NCBI RefSeq assembly: GCF_030140925.1 | Contig: NZ_JARBWD010000001.1 | Span: 124,001-188,000, forward strand | Length of the DNA stretch: 64,000 nt | Direction of reading: 5' to 3' | Source of the DNA: Parerythrobacter aestuarii | GTDB lineage: Bacteria > Pseudomonadota > Alphaproteobacteria > Sphingomonadales > Sphingomonadaceae | Shown: piece after piece, positions 18,759-26,979 of the stretch | Layout of the letters: each line of letters opens with the position of its first letter | Position numbering within the stretch: the stretch's first letter is position 1 | The notes under the pieces: model-generated | The model's database searches: none | Seen by the model: the letters and a program-made list of their open reading frames with translations, nothing else | What the model was told of the DNA's origin: nothing | Program-made: the position numbers and the translations under genes

Positions 18759-18785
18759 CTTGATTTTGGCGAAAGATAGCGCCGC

Positions 18786-19052
18786 TTAACGGACGCGACC
18801 GCGCTGGATCAGGTTGACGATACCGAGCAGCACCACCGCGCCTACGACAGCGATGACAAGGCCCGTCAGAGAAAATTCCTGCACGCTGCCGGTGATCCCC
18901 AGCATCGGGCCGGCAATCCAGTTGCCGACGACCGAGCCGACGCAGCCGACCACGATGTTCCAGAAAATCCCCATTGAAGCGTCGCGGTTCATGACCAGGC
19001 TTGCAAGCCAGCCAGCGATGCCACCAACGACAAGAGCGATAATCCAACCCAT
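18786..19052 (-). CDS. GlsB/YeaQ/YmgE family small membrane protein (transglycosylase-associated)
   Basis: The 88-aa product has three glycine-rich membrane segments: MGWIIALVVGGIAGWLASLVM, IFWNIVVGCVGSVVGNWIAG, and VIAVVGAVVLLGIV. The family is small stress-induced inner-membrane proteins of unclear biochemistry; the transglycosylase-associated name is historical. I chose the ATG at 19052 because GGAGG lies 7-8 bases upstream of it; the longer frame from 19082 is not supported. A near-perfect EcfG promoter precedes it and a good terminator follows, so it is a monocistronic gene likely induced in the general stress response. Confidence 0.9.
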   Translation of the reverse strand: MGWIIALVVGGIAGWLASLVMNRDASMGIFWNIVVGCVGSVVGNWIAGPMLGITGSVQEFSLTGLVIAVVGAVVLLGIVNLIQRGRVR

Positions 19053-19089
19053 TTCAATTCCTCCTATTGCGAAGCGTCTCACAACTTCA

Positions 19090-19114
19090 AACGGTTGTAA
19101 TTACGCGACGTTCC
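19090..19114 (-). promoter_or_regulatory. EcfG general stress promoter of glsB
   Basis: On the minus strand GGAAC (19114-19110) and CGTT (19093-19090) are separated by exactly 16 bp, the EcfG consensus of alphaproteobacteria. Transcription would begin near 19082, giving a leader of about 30 nt with GGAGG before the ATG at 19052. A GC-rich hairpin (19111-19138) overlaps the -35 side. Confidence 0.75.
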
Positions 19115-19175
19115 CCGAGAGCCGGGGCTCGCGGGGAAAGAGGCTAAGGGTTTTCTGTCGGTTTGACCAGCTAGG

Positions 19176-19475
19176 TCAGTATTTGAGTTGGCGCTCGTAG
19201 AGGTCGCGATAGTGCTGGATGCGAGTTACACGCAGGCCTTGCATGCCCGACCGATCGACAGCGCGCTGCCAGGATGCGAATTCCTCGAGCGTCAGGTTAT
19301 AGCGCTCGAGCACATCATCGATCGTCAACATGCCGCCATTGACGGCAGCAACCACTTCCGCCTTGCGACGCACCACCCACCGCTTGGTGTTGGGGCTCGG
19401 CAAGTCATCCATGGTCAGCGGCTCGCCAAGCGGGCCGATTACCTGGGCCGGTCGAATTTTCTGGTTCTCGATCAT
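19176..19475 (-). CDS. sciP: DUF1153 protein, SciP-type cell-cycle transcriptional regulator
   Basis: The 99-aa product matches the DUF1153 family: VIGPLGEPLTMDDLP, then TKRWVVRRKAEVVAAV, then DVLERYNLTLEEFASWQRAV and GLRVTRIQHYR. The middle is a helix-turn-helix. In Caulobacter, SciP is a small DNA-binding protein that restrains CtrA-activated transcription in the swarmer phase. The ATG at 19475 overlaps the stop of the upstream gene (ATGA), so translation is coupled. Whether it acts on CtrA here is an inference from the family. I do not see a canonical TTAA-N7-TTAA CtrA box in front of it. Confidence 0.88.
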   Translation of the reverse strand: MIENQKIRPAQVIGPLGEPLTMDDLPSPNTKRWVVRRKAEVVAAVNGGMLTIDDVLERYNLTLEEFASWQRAVDRSGMQGLRVTRIQHYRDLYERQLKY

Positions 19476-19777
19476 GTTGTCTCTCGGTCGCCTTCCGCCG
19501 CCCCAGATGCGGCGTCGACTTGATTGGCCCACGGATATTTTCCATGGCTTAAAGCATCACGGTTAATATTGGGTTTGCTATCCCCGCGACCTGTCAACAT
19601 GGCAGCGGCACAGGGATTGAAGCTGGCACGTCCATCGCTGTCACGCGATAGCAAAACGCTGCGCAGATCGCGTTGCGCCGCCAGCCGGGCGACCAATTCG
19701 GGCCATGCAATCGCACGCAATTCGCCAGTTTCCTGACCATCGGTGCGACCCGGGATTTCCAGAGTGTTTTCGTACAT
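19472..19777 (-). CDS. Conserved-looking small protein coupled to sciP
   Basis: The 101-aa product has no domain I recognise. It begins MYENTLEIPGR and contains LRAIAWPELVARLAAQRDLRSVL, then SFNPCAAAML and INRDALSHGK. There is no signal peptide or membrane segment. A good Shine-Dalgarno sequence (AGGGAAG) precedes the ATG at 19777, and the stop overlaps the sciP start by four bases. Both points support a real gene. Its position suggests a role together with SciP, but that is only context. Confidence 0.65.
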   Translation of the reverse strand: MYENTLEIPGRTDGQETGELRAIAWPELVARLAAQRDLRSVLLSRDSDGRASFNPCAAAMLTGRGDSKPNINRDALSHGKYPWANQVDAASGAAEGDRETT

Positions 19778-19919
19778 GACGCTTCCCTTACCCCCGCGAG
19801 CGTCAAGATCGGGTAAAGCCGGAGTTTACCTTGGGTTAGGATTGTAAAATGGGAAGTAAACGCGAACTCGGTGCTTCTACTTTCCCCATCGCCCGCGCCC
19901 GTGTATGGGCGCGCGCACA

Positions 19920-21074
19920 ATGAACGCTCCTGCACTCCTCCCCCCTGCCGACAGGGCAGCGGACATGTTCGACCTGCCACGCACGGCGACCGAATGCCGC
20001 ATCGTGGTGGCGATGTCGGGTGGTGTGGATTCCTCGGTCGTCGCCGCGCTCGCACATGCCACCGGGGCAGAAGTCATCGGGATCACGCTGCAGTTGTATG
20101 ACTATGGCGCCGCGACCGGTCGCAAGGGCGCATGCTGCGCTGGCGACGATATCCGCGATGCCCGGGCAGTCGCTGACCGGCTAGGCATTGCGCACTATGT
20201 CTTCGACCATGAGAGCGCTTTCCGCGAAAATGTGGTTGAGCAGTTCGCCGACGACTACCTCGCCGGCCGGACTCCCGTCCCCTGCATCCGCTGCAACATG
20301 GGACCCAAGTTCACCGACCTCTTGCGCATGGCGCGCGAGTTGGGCGCGGATTGCCTCGCCACCGGGCATTATGTCCGCCGGGTGATGGGGCCTGCCGGGC
20401 CGGAACTCCACCGCGCGCTCGATCCGGCACGCGACCAGTCCTACTTCCTCTATGGCACTACCGAAGCGCAGCTCGATTTCCTGCGCTTCCCGCTGGGCGA
20501 CTTGCCTAAGTCCCAGGTGCGCGAGCTGGCCGAGGCCGCCGGTTTGCGCAATGCCGCAAAGCCTGACAGCCAGGATATCTGCTTCGTGCCAGACGGCGAC
20601 TACGCCAAGATTGTCAGGAAAATGCGGCCGGAAGGCGGGACTCCCGGCAATTTTGTCCATGCCCAGACCGGTGAAGTGCTGGGCGAACACAAGGGCATCA
20701 TTCACTATACCGTCGGCCAGCGGCGCGGGCTTGAGATCGGCGGCCAGCCGGAACCGCTCTATGTCGTCGAACTCGATGCCGAAGCGGGGGAAGTGAAAGT
20801 TGGGCCCAAGGCCATGCTCGCCGTGACCTCGGCCTCGATCATCGAGACCAATCGGATCGGCCCGCTACCCGACGCACCGCTGACCGCCAAGGTCCGCTCG
20901 CTGGCGAAGCCGGTCCCCATCACGCTGACAGGCGTGCCGGGCGATGGCGCAACCGCCACAATCCGCTTCACTGTGCCCGAATATGGCGTCGCTCCCGGGC
21001 AGGCGGCAGTGATCTATGCCGGAGGCAGGGTCGTCGGTGGCGGCTGGATTGCCGCCACTCAAAAAGCGGCCTGA
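19920..21074 (+). CDS. mnmA: tRNA-specific 2-thiouridylase
   Basis: MnmA inserts sulfur at C2 of the wobble uridine in Lys, Glu and Gln tRNAs. The PP-loop SGGVDS is at residues 33-38. The catalytic cysteines are C125 in [11 protein letters not shown] and the one in DSQDICFV (about 220). [15 protein letters not shown] and [10 protein letters not shown] are also present. From the ATG at 19920 the product is 384 aa; an ATG at 19905 would add five residues and neither has a clear ribosome binding site. It stands alone, divergent from the sciP operon. Confidence 0.95.
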   Translation: MNAPALLPPADRAADMFDLPRTATECRIVVAMSGGVDSSVVAALAHATGAEVIGITLQLYDYGAATGRKGACCAGDDIRDARAVADRLGIAHYVFDHESAFRENVVEQFADDYLAGRTPVPCIRCNMGPKFTDLLRMARELGADCLATGHYVRRVMGPAGPELHRALDPARDQSYFLYGTTEAQLDFLRFPLGDLPKSQVRELAEAAGLRNAAKPDSQDICFVPDGDYAKIVRKMRPEGGTPGNFVHAQTGEVLGEHKGIIHYTVGQRRGLEIGGQPEPLYVVELDAEAGEVKVGPKAMLAVTSASIIETNRIGPLPDAPLTAKVRSLAKPVPITLTGVPGDGATATIRFTVPEYGVAPGQAAVIYAGGRVVGGGWIAATQKAA

Positions 21075-21118
21075 GCGATGCGCACGCTCCCCATACAATC
21101 GCTTGAGAAGTGGGCTGG

Positions 21119-21481
21119 CTAGTCGTCCCAAGGCTCCAGCACACAACCGTATCCCTCACGCAACCGGGCCTTGTCGCTGGACACGAGCAGGAAACTCGCT
21201 GTGACGCTTTTCTCTTCCTCATCATCGCTGAGGGAGACGAGCTCCATGCCCGCCAACTTGTCCCTCGCGCAATCCTCCATCGTCCGCCCCGCCACAAAGC
21301 GGCACGAGCAGGCCACCCGCGCAGAATAGGCAGAGGTAGCCTGAGCATAGCCGGTGATAGGTCGGTTAAACCATACGAACAGTCCGACCGCGACGACCAG
21401 TACGGTGAGCACGGCCCACGGCCAGTGACGTGAGCTGTGAGTCGAGCGCGCACGAGATCTTGCGGTCGGGCGTTTAGCCAT
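21119..21481 (-). CDS. Small membrane-anchored hypothetical protein with cysteine motif
   Basis: The 120-aa product has a basic N-terminus (KRPTARSRARS), one membrane segment (PWAVLTVLVVAVGLFVWF) and an exported domain of about 75 residues. That domain has four cysteines: CSCRF, one in MEDCARDKLAG, and one in YGCVLEPWDD at the end. I do not know the family. An ATG seven codons upstream (21502) is possible. It is divergent from the serine hydrolase gene with only a few tens of bases between the starts, so the promoters must overlap or be within the genes. Confidence 0.6.
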   Translation of the reverse strand: MAKRPTARSRARSTHSSRHWPWAVLTVLVVAVGLFVWFNRPITGYAQATSAYSARVACSCRFVAGRTMEDCARDKLAGMELVSLSDDEEEKSVTASFLLVSSDKARLREGYGCVLEPWDD

Positions 21482-21517
21482 TGCCAAGCGATTCCCCATC
21501 ATGCGAGAGGCAGCTCC

Positions 21518-22645
21518 ATGCCGCGTCGCTCCGCCTCCCTTATCGCCATGCTGGCCTGCGTCTCAACCCTTGTTGCATGCGGCAAGCCTGAACCCGTCCA
21601 ACAAGAATTGACGGAAACGGCGCTGGCGGCAGTGAGCGACGACCCAGGTGCCCCGACCAAGCAGCTGGCGCGTCAATTCGATGATCTTTTCGCCGATGAA
21701 GCGCTCGGCGAAACGCGTGCAGCCGTGGTGCTCTACAACGGCAAGGTCGCGGCTGAACGCTATGCGCCGGGGTACGACGCCGACACGCGTTTCGTCAGCT
21801 GGTCGATGGCTAAGACCGTCACTGCAGTGATGATTGGCATGTTGGTGGCCGATGGCCAGCTGCGGCTCGACGAGAGCCCACCGATCCCAGAATGGCAGCG
21901 CCCCGGCGATCCGCGCGGCGAAATCACCCTTCGCCAACTGCTGCAGATGCGCAGCGGGCTGCGCCACACCGAGGCCGGCGATCCACCTTACGAATCGTCG
22001 GAAGTGCAGATGCTGTTCCTCGAAGGGCGCGACGACATGGCGCGCTGGGCCGAAGAGCAGCCGCTCGAAGCGGAGCCTGGTGCCAAGTTCGAATATTCAA
22101 GCAGCACCACCGTCATCCTGGCCGACATCGCAGCCCGCGTGATTGCCAAGGGCAGCGATGATCCCGACATACGTCGGCAAGCGGTGACCGATTTTCTCCA
22201 GGCGCGGCTGTTCGGACCGCTGGAGATGTCCTCGGTAGTGCCCGAATTCGATGCCAGCGGCACGCTGATCGGCGGCAGCCTGATCCACGCTAACGCCCGC
22301 GACTGGGCCAGGTTCGGCGAGTTCCTGCGCGAAGGCGGATCGGTCGGCGGGGCGCAGCTGGTGCCGCGCAAATGGATCGATTTCATGACCACGCCCAGCC
22401 CAAGGGCGGACTTTTACGGTGCACAGACCTGGCTCAACACCAGCGCCAGCGTTGAAAGTGATTCGCTGTATCCCATCGACCAGCCAGCCGGTGTGTTCGC
22501 CGCCATCGGCCACATGGGGCAATATGTCATCGTATCGCCGCGGCAGCGACTGACGATCGTCCGGCTCGGCCATTCGGATGCCGAGCAGCGCAAGGTGCTG
22601 CTGGCGCAACTGCGCGATATCGTCGACCTCTACCCGGAGAGGTAG
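21518..22645 (+). CDS. Beta-lactamase-family serine hydrolase, predicted lipoprotein
   Basis: The 375-aa product has a lipoprotein signal with lipobox LVACG. The class C beta-lactamase/penicillin-binding fold is shown by the SxxK motif SMAK (in FVSWSMAKTVTAV), the YSS tyrosine motif (KFEYSSSTTVIL) and a HMG triad (GHMGQYV). Members include esterases, peptidases and carboxypeptidases, so resistance should not be assumed. The ATG at 21518 is chosen because it starts the signal peptide. The 3' end overlaps the convergent phzF-like gene by 16 bases. Confidence 0.88.
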   Translation: MPRRSASLIAMLACVSTLVACGKPEPVQQELTETALAAVSDDPGAPTKQLARQFDDLFADEALGETRAAVVLYNGKVAAERYAPGYDADTRFVSWSMAKTVTAVMIGMLVADGQLRLDESPPIPEWQRPGDPRGEITLRQLLQMRSGLRHTEAGDPPYESSEVQMLFLEGRDDMARWAEEQPLEAEPGAKFEYSSSTTVILADIAARVIAKGSDDPDIRRQAVTDFLQARLFGPLEMSSVVPEFDASGTLIGGSLIHANARDWARFGEFLREGGSVGGAQLVPRKWIDFMTTPSPRADFYGAQTWLNTSASVESDSLYPIDQPAGVFAAIGHMGQYVIVSPRQRLTIVRLGHSDAEQRKVLLAQLRDIVDLYPER

Positions 22646-23424
22646 AACGTCCCTTCCACCACCGTGACGCAAGGCCCGCCGAGCCAGGCCCGGTCGCCTT
22701 CCAGGCGGCAGGTTGCATGTCCGCCACGCTGTGAGGCCTGGAAGGCTGTAAAGTTGTCGCGGCCGAGCCGGTTGGCCCAGAAATGCGTCAACGCGGCATG
22801 GGCCGAGCCGGTAAAGCTGTCTTCATCGACCCCGCCACCTGGGACGAACACCCTGCTGACGATATCGGTTTCGGTCCCGGACGCGGTGCAGATGAACTGG
22901 TCATCACCCAACGCGCCGAGGCCGCGCAGGTCAGGATCGAGCGCCCGCACCTGCTCTTCGGATTTGAACAGGTAGATGCCGTAGCCGTCGGGATTGAGCC
23001 AGACTTCGGCCGGCGGCCTTCCCAGAAGCGAAACCGCCTCTGGCCAGTCGCTGCGCTCGGTCGGGATTGCCGGTAATGCCAGCTCGTAACCAGCCTCGCT
23101 GCGGCGGACCTCGAGTATCCCGGCTTTGCGGGTACGGAAAGTGACGCGGTCACCCCCGTCCCGCTCCAGCACCACATGCCCGCTGGCGAGTGTCGCGTGG
23201 CCGCACAGGCGAATTTCGCAGGCCGGCGTGAACCAGCGCAACTCATAGTCGGCCTCGCCGCTGGCATCGGGTATGATGAACGCCGTCTCCGCGAAGTTGT
23301 TTTCCTCGCCAATCGCCTGCAGCACATCGTCTTCCAGCCAGGCATCGAGCGGCATGACCGCCGCCTGGTTCCCGGCGAAGGGCCGGTCGGCGAAGGCATC
23401 GACATGCCAATAGGGTATCTTCAT
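22630..23424 (-). CDS. PhzF family isomerase/epimerase
   Basis: The 264-aa product has the diaminopimelate-epimerase-like fold of PhzF. The catalytic glutamate lies in ENNFAETAFI, followed by ELRWFTPACEIRLCGHAT and, in the second half, SRVFVPGGGVDEDSFTGSAHAAL. PhzF itself isomerises a phenazine precursor, but most homologues act on unknown small molecules and no phenazine genes are present. The ATG overlaps the stop of the CDF gene by four bases (ATGA). It is the last gene of the pdxH-CDF-phzF operon. Confidence 0.88.
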   Translation of the reverse strand: MKIPYWHVDAFADRPFAGNQAAVMPLDAWLEDDVLQAIGEENNFAETAFIIPDASGEADYELRWFTPACEIRLCGHATLASGHVVLERDGGDRVTFRTRKAGILEVRRSEAGYELALPAIPTERSDWPEAVSLLGRPPAEVWLNPDGYGIYLFKSEEQVRALDPDLRGLGALGDDQFICTASGTETDIVSRVFVPGGGVDEDSFTGSAHAALTHFWANRLGRDNFTAFQASQRGGHATCRLEGDRAWLGGPCVTVVEGTFYLSG

Positions 23425-24347
23425 GGGGTCACTCCCTCGGCGGTTTCGGGCAGGAGCTCGGCACCCTCCTGGCGTGGCAGGCCGACCGGGTCAGGGTGGA
23501 TGAGCACTTCCACACCGGGAAAATCCTGCGCGATGCGGGCCTCGACGTCGTCCATCAGGTCATGCACCGTCACGATGCTGAGACCGGGATCGACCGCCAT
23601 GTGGAACTGCACGAAATCGTCATTCCCGCTGGTCCTGGTGCGCAAATCATGCACCCCGCGAATGTCCGGGTGTTTGGCAAGCACCGCGAGGAAGGCATCG
23701 CGGCGTTCCTCTGGCCATTCCTTGTCCATGAGGTGATCGATCGCTTCCCCCGCAGCGTTCCACGCACCCCACAAGAGCCAGGCGGCGATGGCGAGCCCGA
23801 ACAAGGGGTCAGCCTGGGCAAAGCCGACATACTGGTCGAGCGCCAGCGCTGCGATAACCGCAAGGTTGAGCAGCAGGTCCGACTGGTAATGCACGTGATC
23901 GGCCCGGATCGCGACGGAGCGGGTGCGCGCCATGACATACCGCTGCCACCCAAGCAGCAACAAGGTAGCGACAATGGCGATGGCGGATACTGCCATCCCC
24001 TCTGGTGCCGCTTCGACCCGACCACCCCCGATCAGCTTCGTCACTGCACGATAGGCAATACCTGAAGCCGACAGCGCGATCAGCATGACCTGGAACATCG
24101 CCGCCAGAGCTTCGGCCTTGCCGTGGCCGAACCGGTGGTTGTCGTCGGCCGGCATCGAGGCGATCCATACCCCCACCAGCGTGGCAATACTGGCAACGAG
24201 GTCGAGGCCGCTGTCCGCCAGGCTGCCGAGCATGGCGGTTGAGCCGGTCTTCCATGTGGCCCAGGTCTTGAGCGCAATCAGGAACACCGCAACAGTGATC
24301 GAGGCGAGCGCGGCACTCCGCGCGAGGAAGGATTTTTTGTCGGTCAT
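23421..24347 (-). CDS. Cation diffusion facilitator family transporter (FieF-like)
   Basis: The 308-aa protein exports divalent metals (Zn, Fe, Co or Cd) in exchange for protons. Six membrane spans are visible. The first metal-site aspartates lie in LADSGLDLVAS, with the typical DNHRFGHGKAEALA loop after TM3. TM5 carries HVHYQSDLLLN, replacing the common HxxxD. The C-terminal cytosolic domain (DIRGVHDLRTRTSGN, VQFHMAVDP) binds metals for regulation. It overlaps both neighbours by ATGA. The specific metal cannot be read from the sequence. Confidence 0.9.
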   Translation of the reverse strand: MTDKKSFLARSAALASITVAVFLIALKTWATWKTGSTAMLGSLADSGLDLVASIATLVGVWIASMPADDNHRFGHGKAEALAAMFQVMLIALSASGIAYRAVTKLIGGGRVEAAPEGMAVSAIAIVATLLLLGWQRYVMARTRSVAIRADHVHYQSDLLLNLAVIAALALDQYVGFAQADPLFGLAIAAWLLWGAWNAAGEAIDHLMDKEWPEERRDAFLAVLAKHPDIRGVHDLRTRTSGNDDFVQFHMAVDPGLSIVTVHDLMDDVEARIAQDFPGVEVLIHPDPVGLPRQEGAELLPETAEGVTP

Positions 24348-24952
24348 GGATAGAGCAACGTATTGGCCCAGCCGTGGCCGGTGCGGGTAAAAAGACGGCG
24401 ATCATGTAGCCGGTTGGGCCGGTCTCGCCAGAACTCCATCCGCTGTGGCTCAAGCGTGAACCCCGTCCAATGCGCGGGGCGCTCGATTTCCCCGTTGGCG
24501 AATCGCGCCTTAGCCTCGGCAAAGCGATCCACGAACACCCGCCGATCCGGCAAAGGGCGTGACTGGTCGGATGCTACCGCGCCCAACTGCGAATCCCGGG
24601 CACGCGAGTGGAAATAGTCGTCCGCGACTTGCGGGTCGACTTCATTCAGCGGGCCTTCGATGCGGATCTGGCGGCGCAGGCTCTTCCAGTGGAACAGCAG
24701 CGCCGCCTGCGCATTGGCGCGGATCTCCTCGCCTTTGCGGCTTTCGGCATTGGTATAGAAAGTGAACCCTTGCGGCCCGTGATCCTTCAATAGCACCATC
24801 CGCACCGATGGAGCCCCGCTTGGCGTTGCTGTAGCCAGTGCCATGGCGTTGGAATCGTTGAGTTCGCTCGCGCGCGCCTCCGCCATCCACTCCGCGAAGA
24901 GGGCAAAAGGATCGGTGACAGGGACTTCACTGCTTGCGAGCGGTTCTGGCAT
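24344..24952 (-). CDS. pdxH: Pyridoxamine 5'-phosphate oxidase
   Basis: An FMN enzyme that makes pyridoxal 5'-phosphate from PNP or PMP. The 202-aa product has the PdxH signatures: MALATATPSGAPSVRMVLLK, GFTFYTNAESRKGEEI, LLFHWKSLRRQIRIEG, DDYFHSRARDSQLGAVASDQS, and the C-terminal dimer motif WTGFTLEPQRMEFWRDRPNRLHDR. It leads an operon with a CDF transporter and a PhzF-like gene, each overlapping the next by four bases. The region 24953-25055 between it and the divergent guanylyltransferase gene must hold both promoters. Confidence 0.95.
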   Translation of the reverse strand: MPEPLASSEVPVTDPFALFAEWMAEARASELNDSNAMALATATPSGAPSVRMVLLKDHGPQGFTFYTNAESRKGEEIRANAQAALLFHWKSLRRQIRIEGPLNEVDPQVADDYFHSRARDSQLGAVASDQSRPLPDRRVFVDRFAEAKARFANGEIERPAHWTGFTLEPQRMEFWRDRPNRLHDRRLFTRTGHGWANTLLYP

Positions 24953-25055
24953 GGCACGTTCTCGGATCGGATGGGTGCCTGCTCGCTAGAGAATTCCCGC
25001 GATTCAAGCAATTTCACTTCAAAATGACATATGCCGCCGTTTATAGCGACCCGCC

Positions 25056-26075
25056 ATGAGCAGTTTGATTCATCCGGTTATTCTTTGCGGCGGCGGAGGC
25101 ACGCGCCTGTGGCCCCGCAGCCGCCAGCAAGCGCCCAAGCCCTTCCTTCGCTTGCTTGGCGAGCGGACCCTGTTCCAGCAAACACTGGATCGCGTGTCCG
25201 ACAGGTCGGTCTTTGCCGCCCCCATCGTGGTAGCAGGCGTCGCGCACATCCCGTTGATCGTCGAACAGGCTGCAGGGCAGGATATTGCTATCATTGCCGA
25301 GCCGATGGGCAAGAACACCGCACCGGCAATTGCGCTGGCGGCCCATCGCATGCCGGCGGGCGAAGTCATGCTGGTATGCCCAAGCGATCACTACATCGGC
25401 GATACCGCTGCATTTGTGGGCGCAGCACAATCGGCCCGGCAACTCGCCCTTGACGGCAGGCTGGTGTCGTTCGGGATTACGCCAAACGCTCCTGAGACGG
25501 GGTATGGCTACATCAAGCGTGGCGTGTCCTTGCCCGAAGGGTACGAAATCGAGCGCTTTGTCGAGAAACCCGACCTCGAAACCGCACAGCAATTCCTCGC
25601 CGAAGGCGGTTACAGCTGGAACGGCGGGATCTTTGCCTTCGCTTCTGATCGATACCTGAGCGAGCTCGCACAGCACAGGCCCGACATGGCAGCAAAGGTC
25701 CAAGCGGCCGTGAGCGATGGTGCCAGCGATGGCATCACCTTCACGCCCGAAGAGGCCTCGTTCGCGACCATCGATGGCGACTCGATCGACTATGCAGTGA
25801 TGGAAGCGACAACATCGGCCGCCGTCGTGCCGGTTTCGATGGGCTGGTCCGACATCGGCAACTGGCAAGCCTTGCGCGATGCCCGCGAGGGGCAATCCAG
25901 CGGCCCGCATGAGCTGGTCGATTGCGTCGATGTCATGGTCTTGTCGGATGGCCCGCGCGTGTCGGCTGTTGGCCTGGAGGATGTCATCATCGTGGTCGAT
26001 GGCGATGAAGTGCTGGTGACCAGCGGAGCCGGAGCGCAGAAAGTCGGCAAGCTGACCGGGGCGAGCGGTCGATGA
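25056..26075 (+). CDS. manC: Mannose-1-phosphate guanylyltransferase
   Basis: It makes GDP-mannose from mannose-1-phosphate and GTP. The 339-aa nucleotidyltransferase has GGGGTRLWPRSRQQAPK (substrate loop with the catalytic Arg and Lys), AEPMGKNTAPAIALAA, CPSDHYI, FVEKP and the WSDIGNW motif. It lacks the C-terminal isomerase domain of two-domain AlgA/ManC proteins; that activity is encoded by the next gene, which overlaps by ATGA. It opens the polysaccharide locus and supplies substrate for gmd and fcl some 18 kb away. No phosphomannomutase is in the window. Confidence 0.92.
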   Translation: MSSLIHPVILCGGGGTRLWPRSRQQAPKPFLRLLGERTLFQQTLDRVSDRSVFAAPIVVAGVAHIPLIVEQAAGQDIAIIAEPMGKNTAPAIALAAHRMPAGEVMLVCPSDHYIGDTAAFVGAAQSARQLALDGRLVSFGITPNAPETGYGYIKRGVSLPEGYEIERFVEKPDLETAQQFLAEGGYSWNGGIFAFASDRYLSELAQHRPDMAAKVQAAVSDGASDGITFTPEEASFATIDGDSIDYAVMEATTSAAVVPVSMGWSDIGNWQALRDAREGQSSGPHELVDCVDVMVLSDGPRVSAVGLEDVIIVVDGDEVLVTSGAGAQKVGKLTGASGR

Positions 26076-26869
26076 ATGCGATCCTGACCACGCACACCGT
26101 GGAGAAGGTCTGGGGCCGGGACATACTGCCACCACCATTCTCGAACGAAGGCGCGGCCCGCATCGGAGAAATCTGGTTCGATCCCCCGGCGCAATTGCCC
26201 GAACTGCTGGTCAAATACCTGTTCACGAGCGAGAGGCTGTCGGTGCAAGTGCACCCTGACGATGAACAAGCCCCGGCTGGCTCGCGCGGCAAGGAAGAGT
26301 GCTGGTATATCCTCGATGCCGAGCCTGGCGCGCAGCTCGCGATCGGCCTCAAGAACGCTTTGAGCGAAGGCGAACTGAAGGCCGCCGCGCTGGATGGTTC
26401 GATCGAGGACCTGCTTGATTACCACACGGTCAAACCAGGCGACTTTTTCTATCTCCCGGCAGGGACGATCCATGCCATCGGCCCGGGTATCTCCTTGATA
26501 GAGATCCAGCAGAACTGCGATATCACCTATCGGCTTTATGATTATGGCCGCCCCAGAGAATTGCATCTCGATGCTGCGATGGAAGTCGCCAAATGCGAGC
26601 CCTACGGCCACCAATGGCACCGCTCGCTGGGGGAGACAGGTGCCGTCTCCATAGTGGAAGGGCCGCACTTCCGGCTCGACCGCGTCGAGGGGCGACCAGG
26701 CGACGAGCTACGCAGCAAGTATGCCGGCAAGTGCCTGCTAATTCCGCTGGCCGGACACTTCGCAATTGGGACAGTGGAGGTGGAGCCGGGCGGTTGCGCG
26801 CTGGTCGAAGACATCGATATGGTCGATTGCGCGGAAGACAGCCGAGCGCTCATCACCCAGCCCTGCTAA
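26072..26869 (+). CDS. manA: Class I mannose-6-phosphate isomerase
   Basis: A zinc enzyme that converts fructose-6-phosphate to mannose-6-phosphate. The 265-aa product is of the short type. The metal site is seen as VQVHPDDEQA with the downstream E in EECWYILD, and PAGTIHAIGPGISLIEIQQNCDITYRLYDYGR is the conserved catalytic region. The start overlaps the guanylyltransferase stop (ATGA), so the two enzymes are co-translated and replace a fused two-domain protein. Together they feed GDP-mannose and GDP-fucose synthesis for the locus. Confidence 0.92.
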   Translation: MNAILTTHTVEKVWGRDILPPPFSNEGAARIGEIWFDPPAQLPELLVKYLFTSERLSVQVHPDDEQAPAGSRGKEECWYILDAEPGAQLAIGLKNALSEGELKAAALDGSIEDLLDYHTVKPGDFFYLPAGTIHAIGPGISLIEIQQNCDITYRLYDYGRPRELHLDAAMEVAKCEPYGHQWHRSLGETGAVSIVEGPHFRLDRVEGRPGDELRSKYAGKCLLIPLAGHFAIGTVEVEPGGCALVEDIDMVDCAEDSRALITQPC

Positions 26870-26979
26870 CGGCCGTTCGGCTTTGCCAGGCCGCCTGTGC
26901 AGGCCCGGCTTGATCAACAATCCTTAACCATGTTCGCTTAGTGCCCAGGCAGCTAACGTCACGCACCAAGGCGAACTCG

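Noticed and set aside
19111..19138. GC-rich hairpin as terminator of sciP
   Set aside because: The stem is good (10 bp, one mismatch), but no T-run follows on the minus strand and it overlaps the EcfG -35 element; I keep it only as a note.
19551..19575. Possible CtrA box near the sciP unit (TTAA ... TTAA)
   Set aside because: The two TTAA elements are 10 bp apart, not 7, and lie inside the coding region of the upstream gene.
21518..22645. Antibiotic-resistance beta-lactamase
   Set aside because: The fold and SxxK motif fit, but the family is mostly esterases and peptidases; the protein is a lipoprotein without class C-specific motifs that I can confirm.
22630..23424. Phenazine biosynthesis gene cluster
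   Set aside because: Only a PhzF-like protein is present; none of the other phz genes is nearby.
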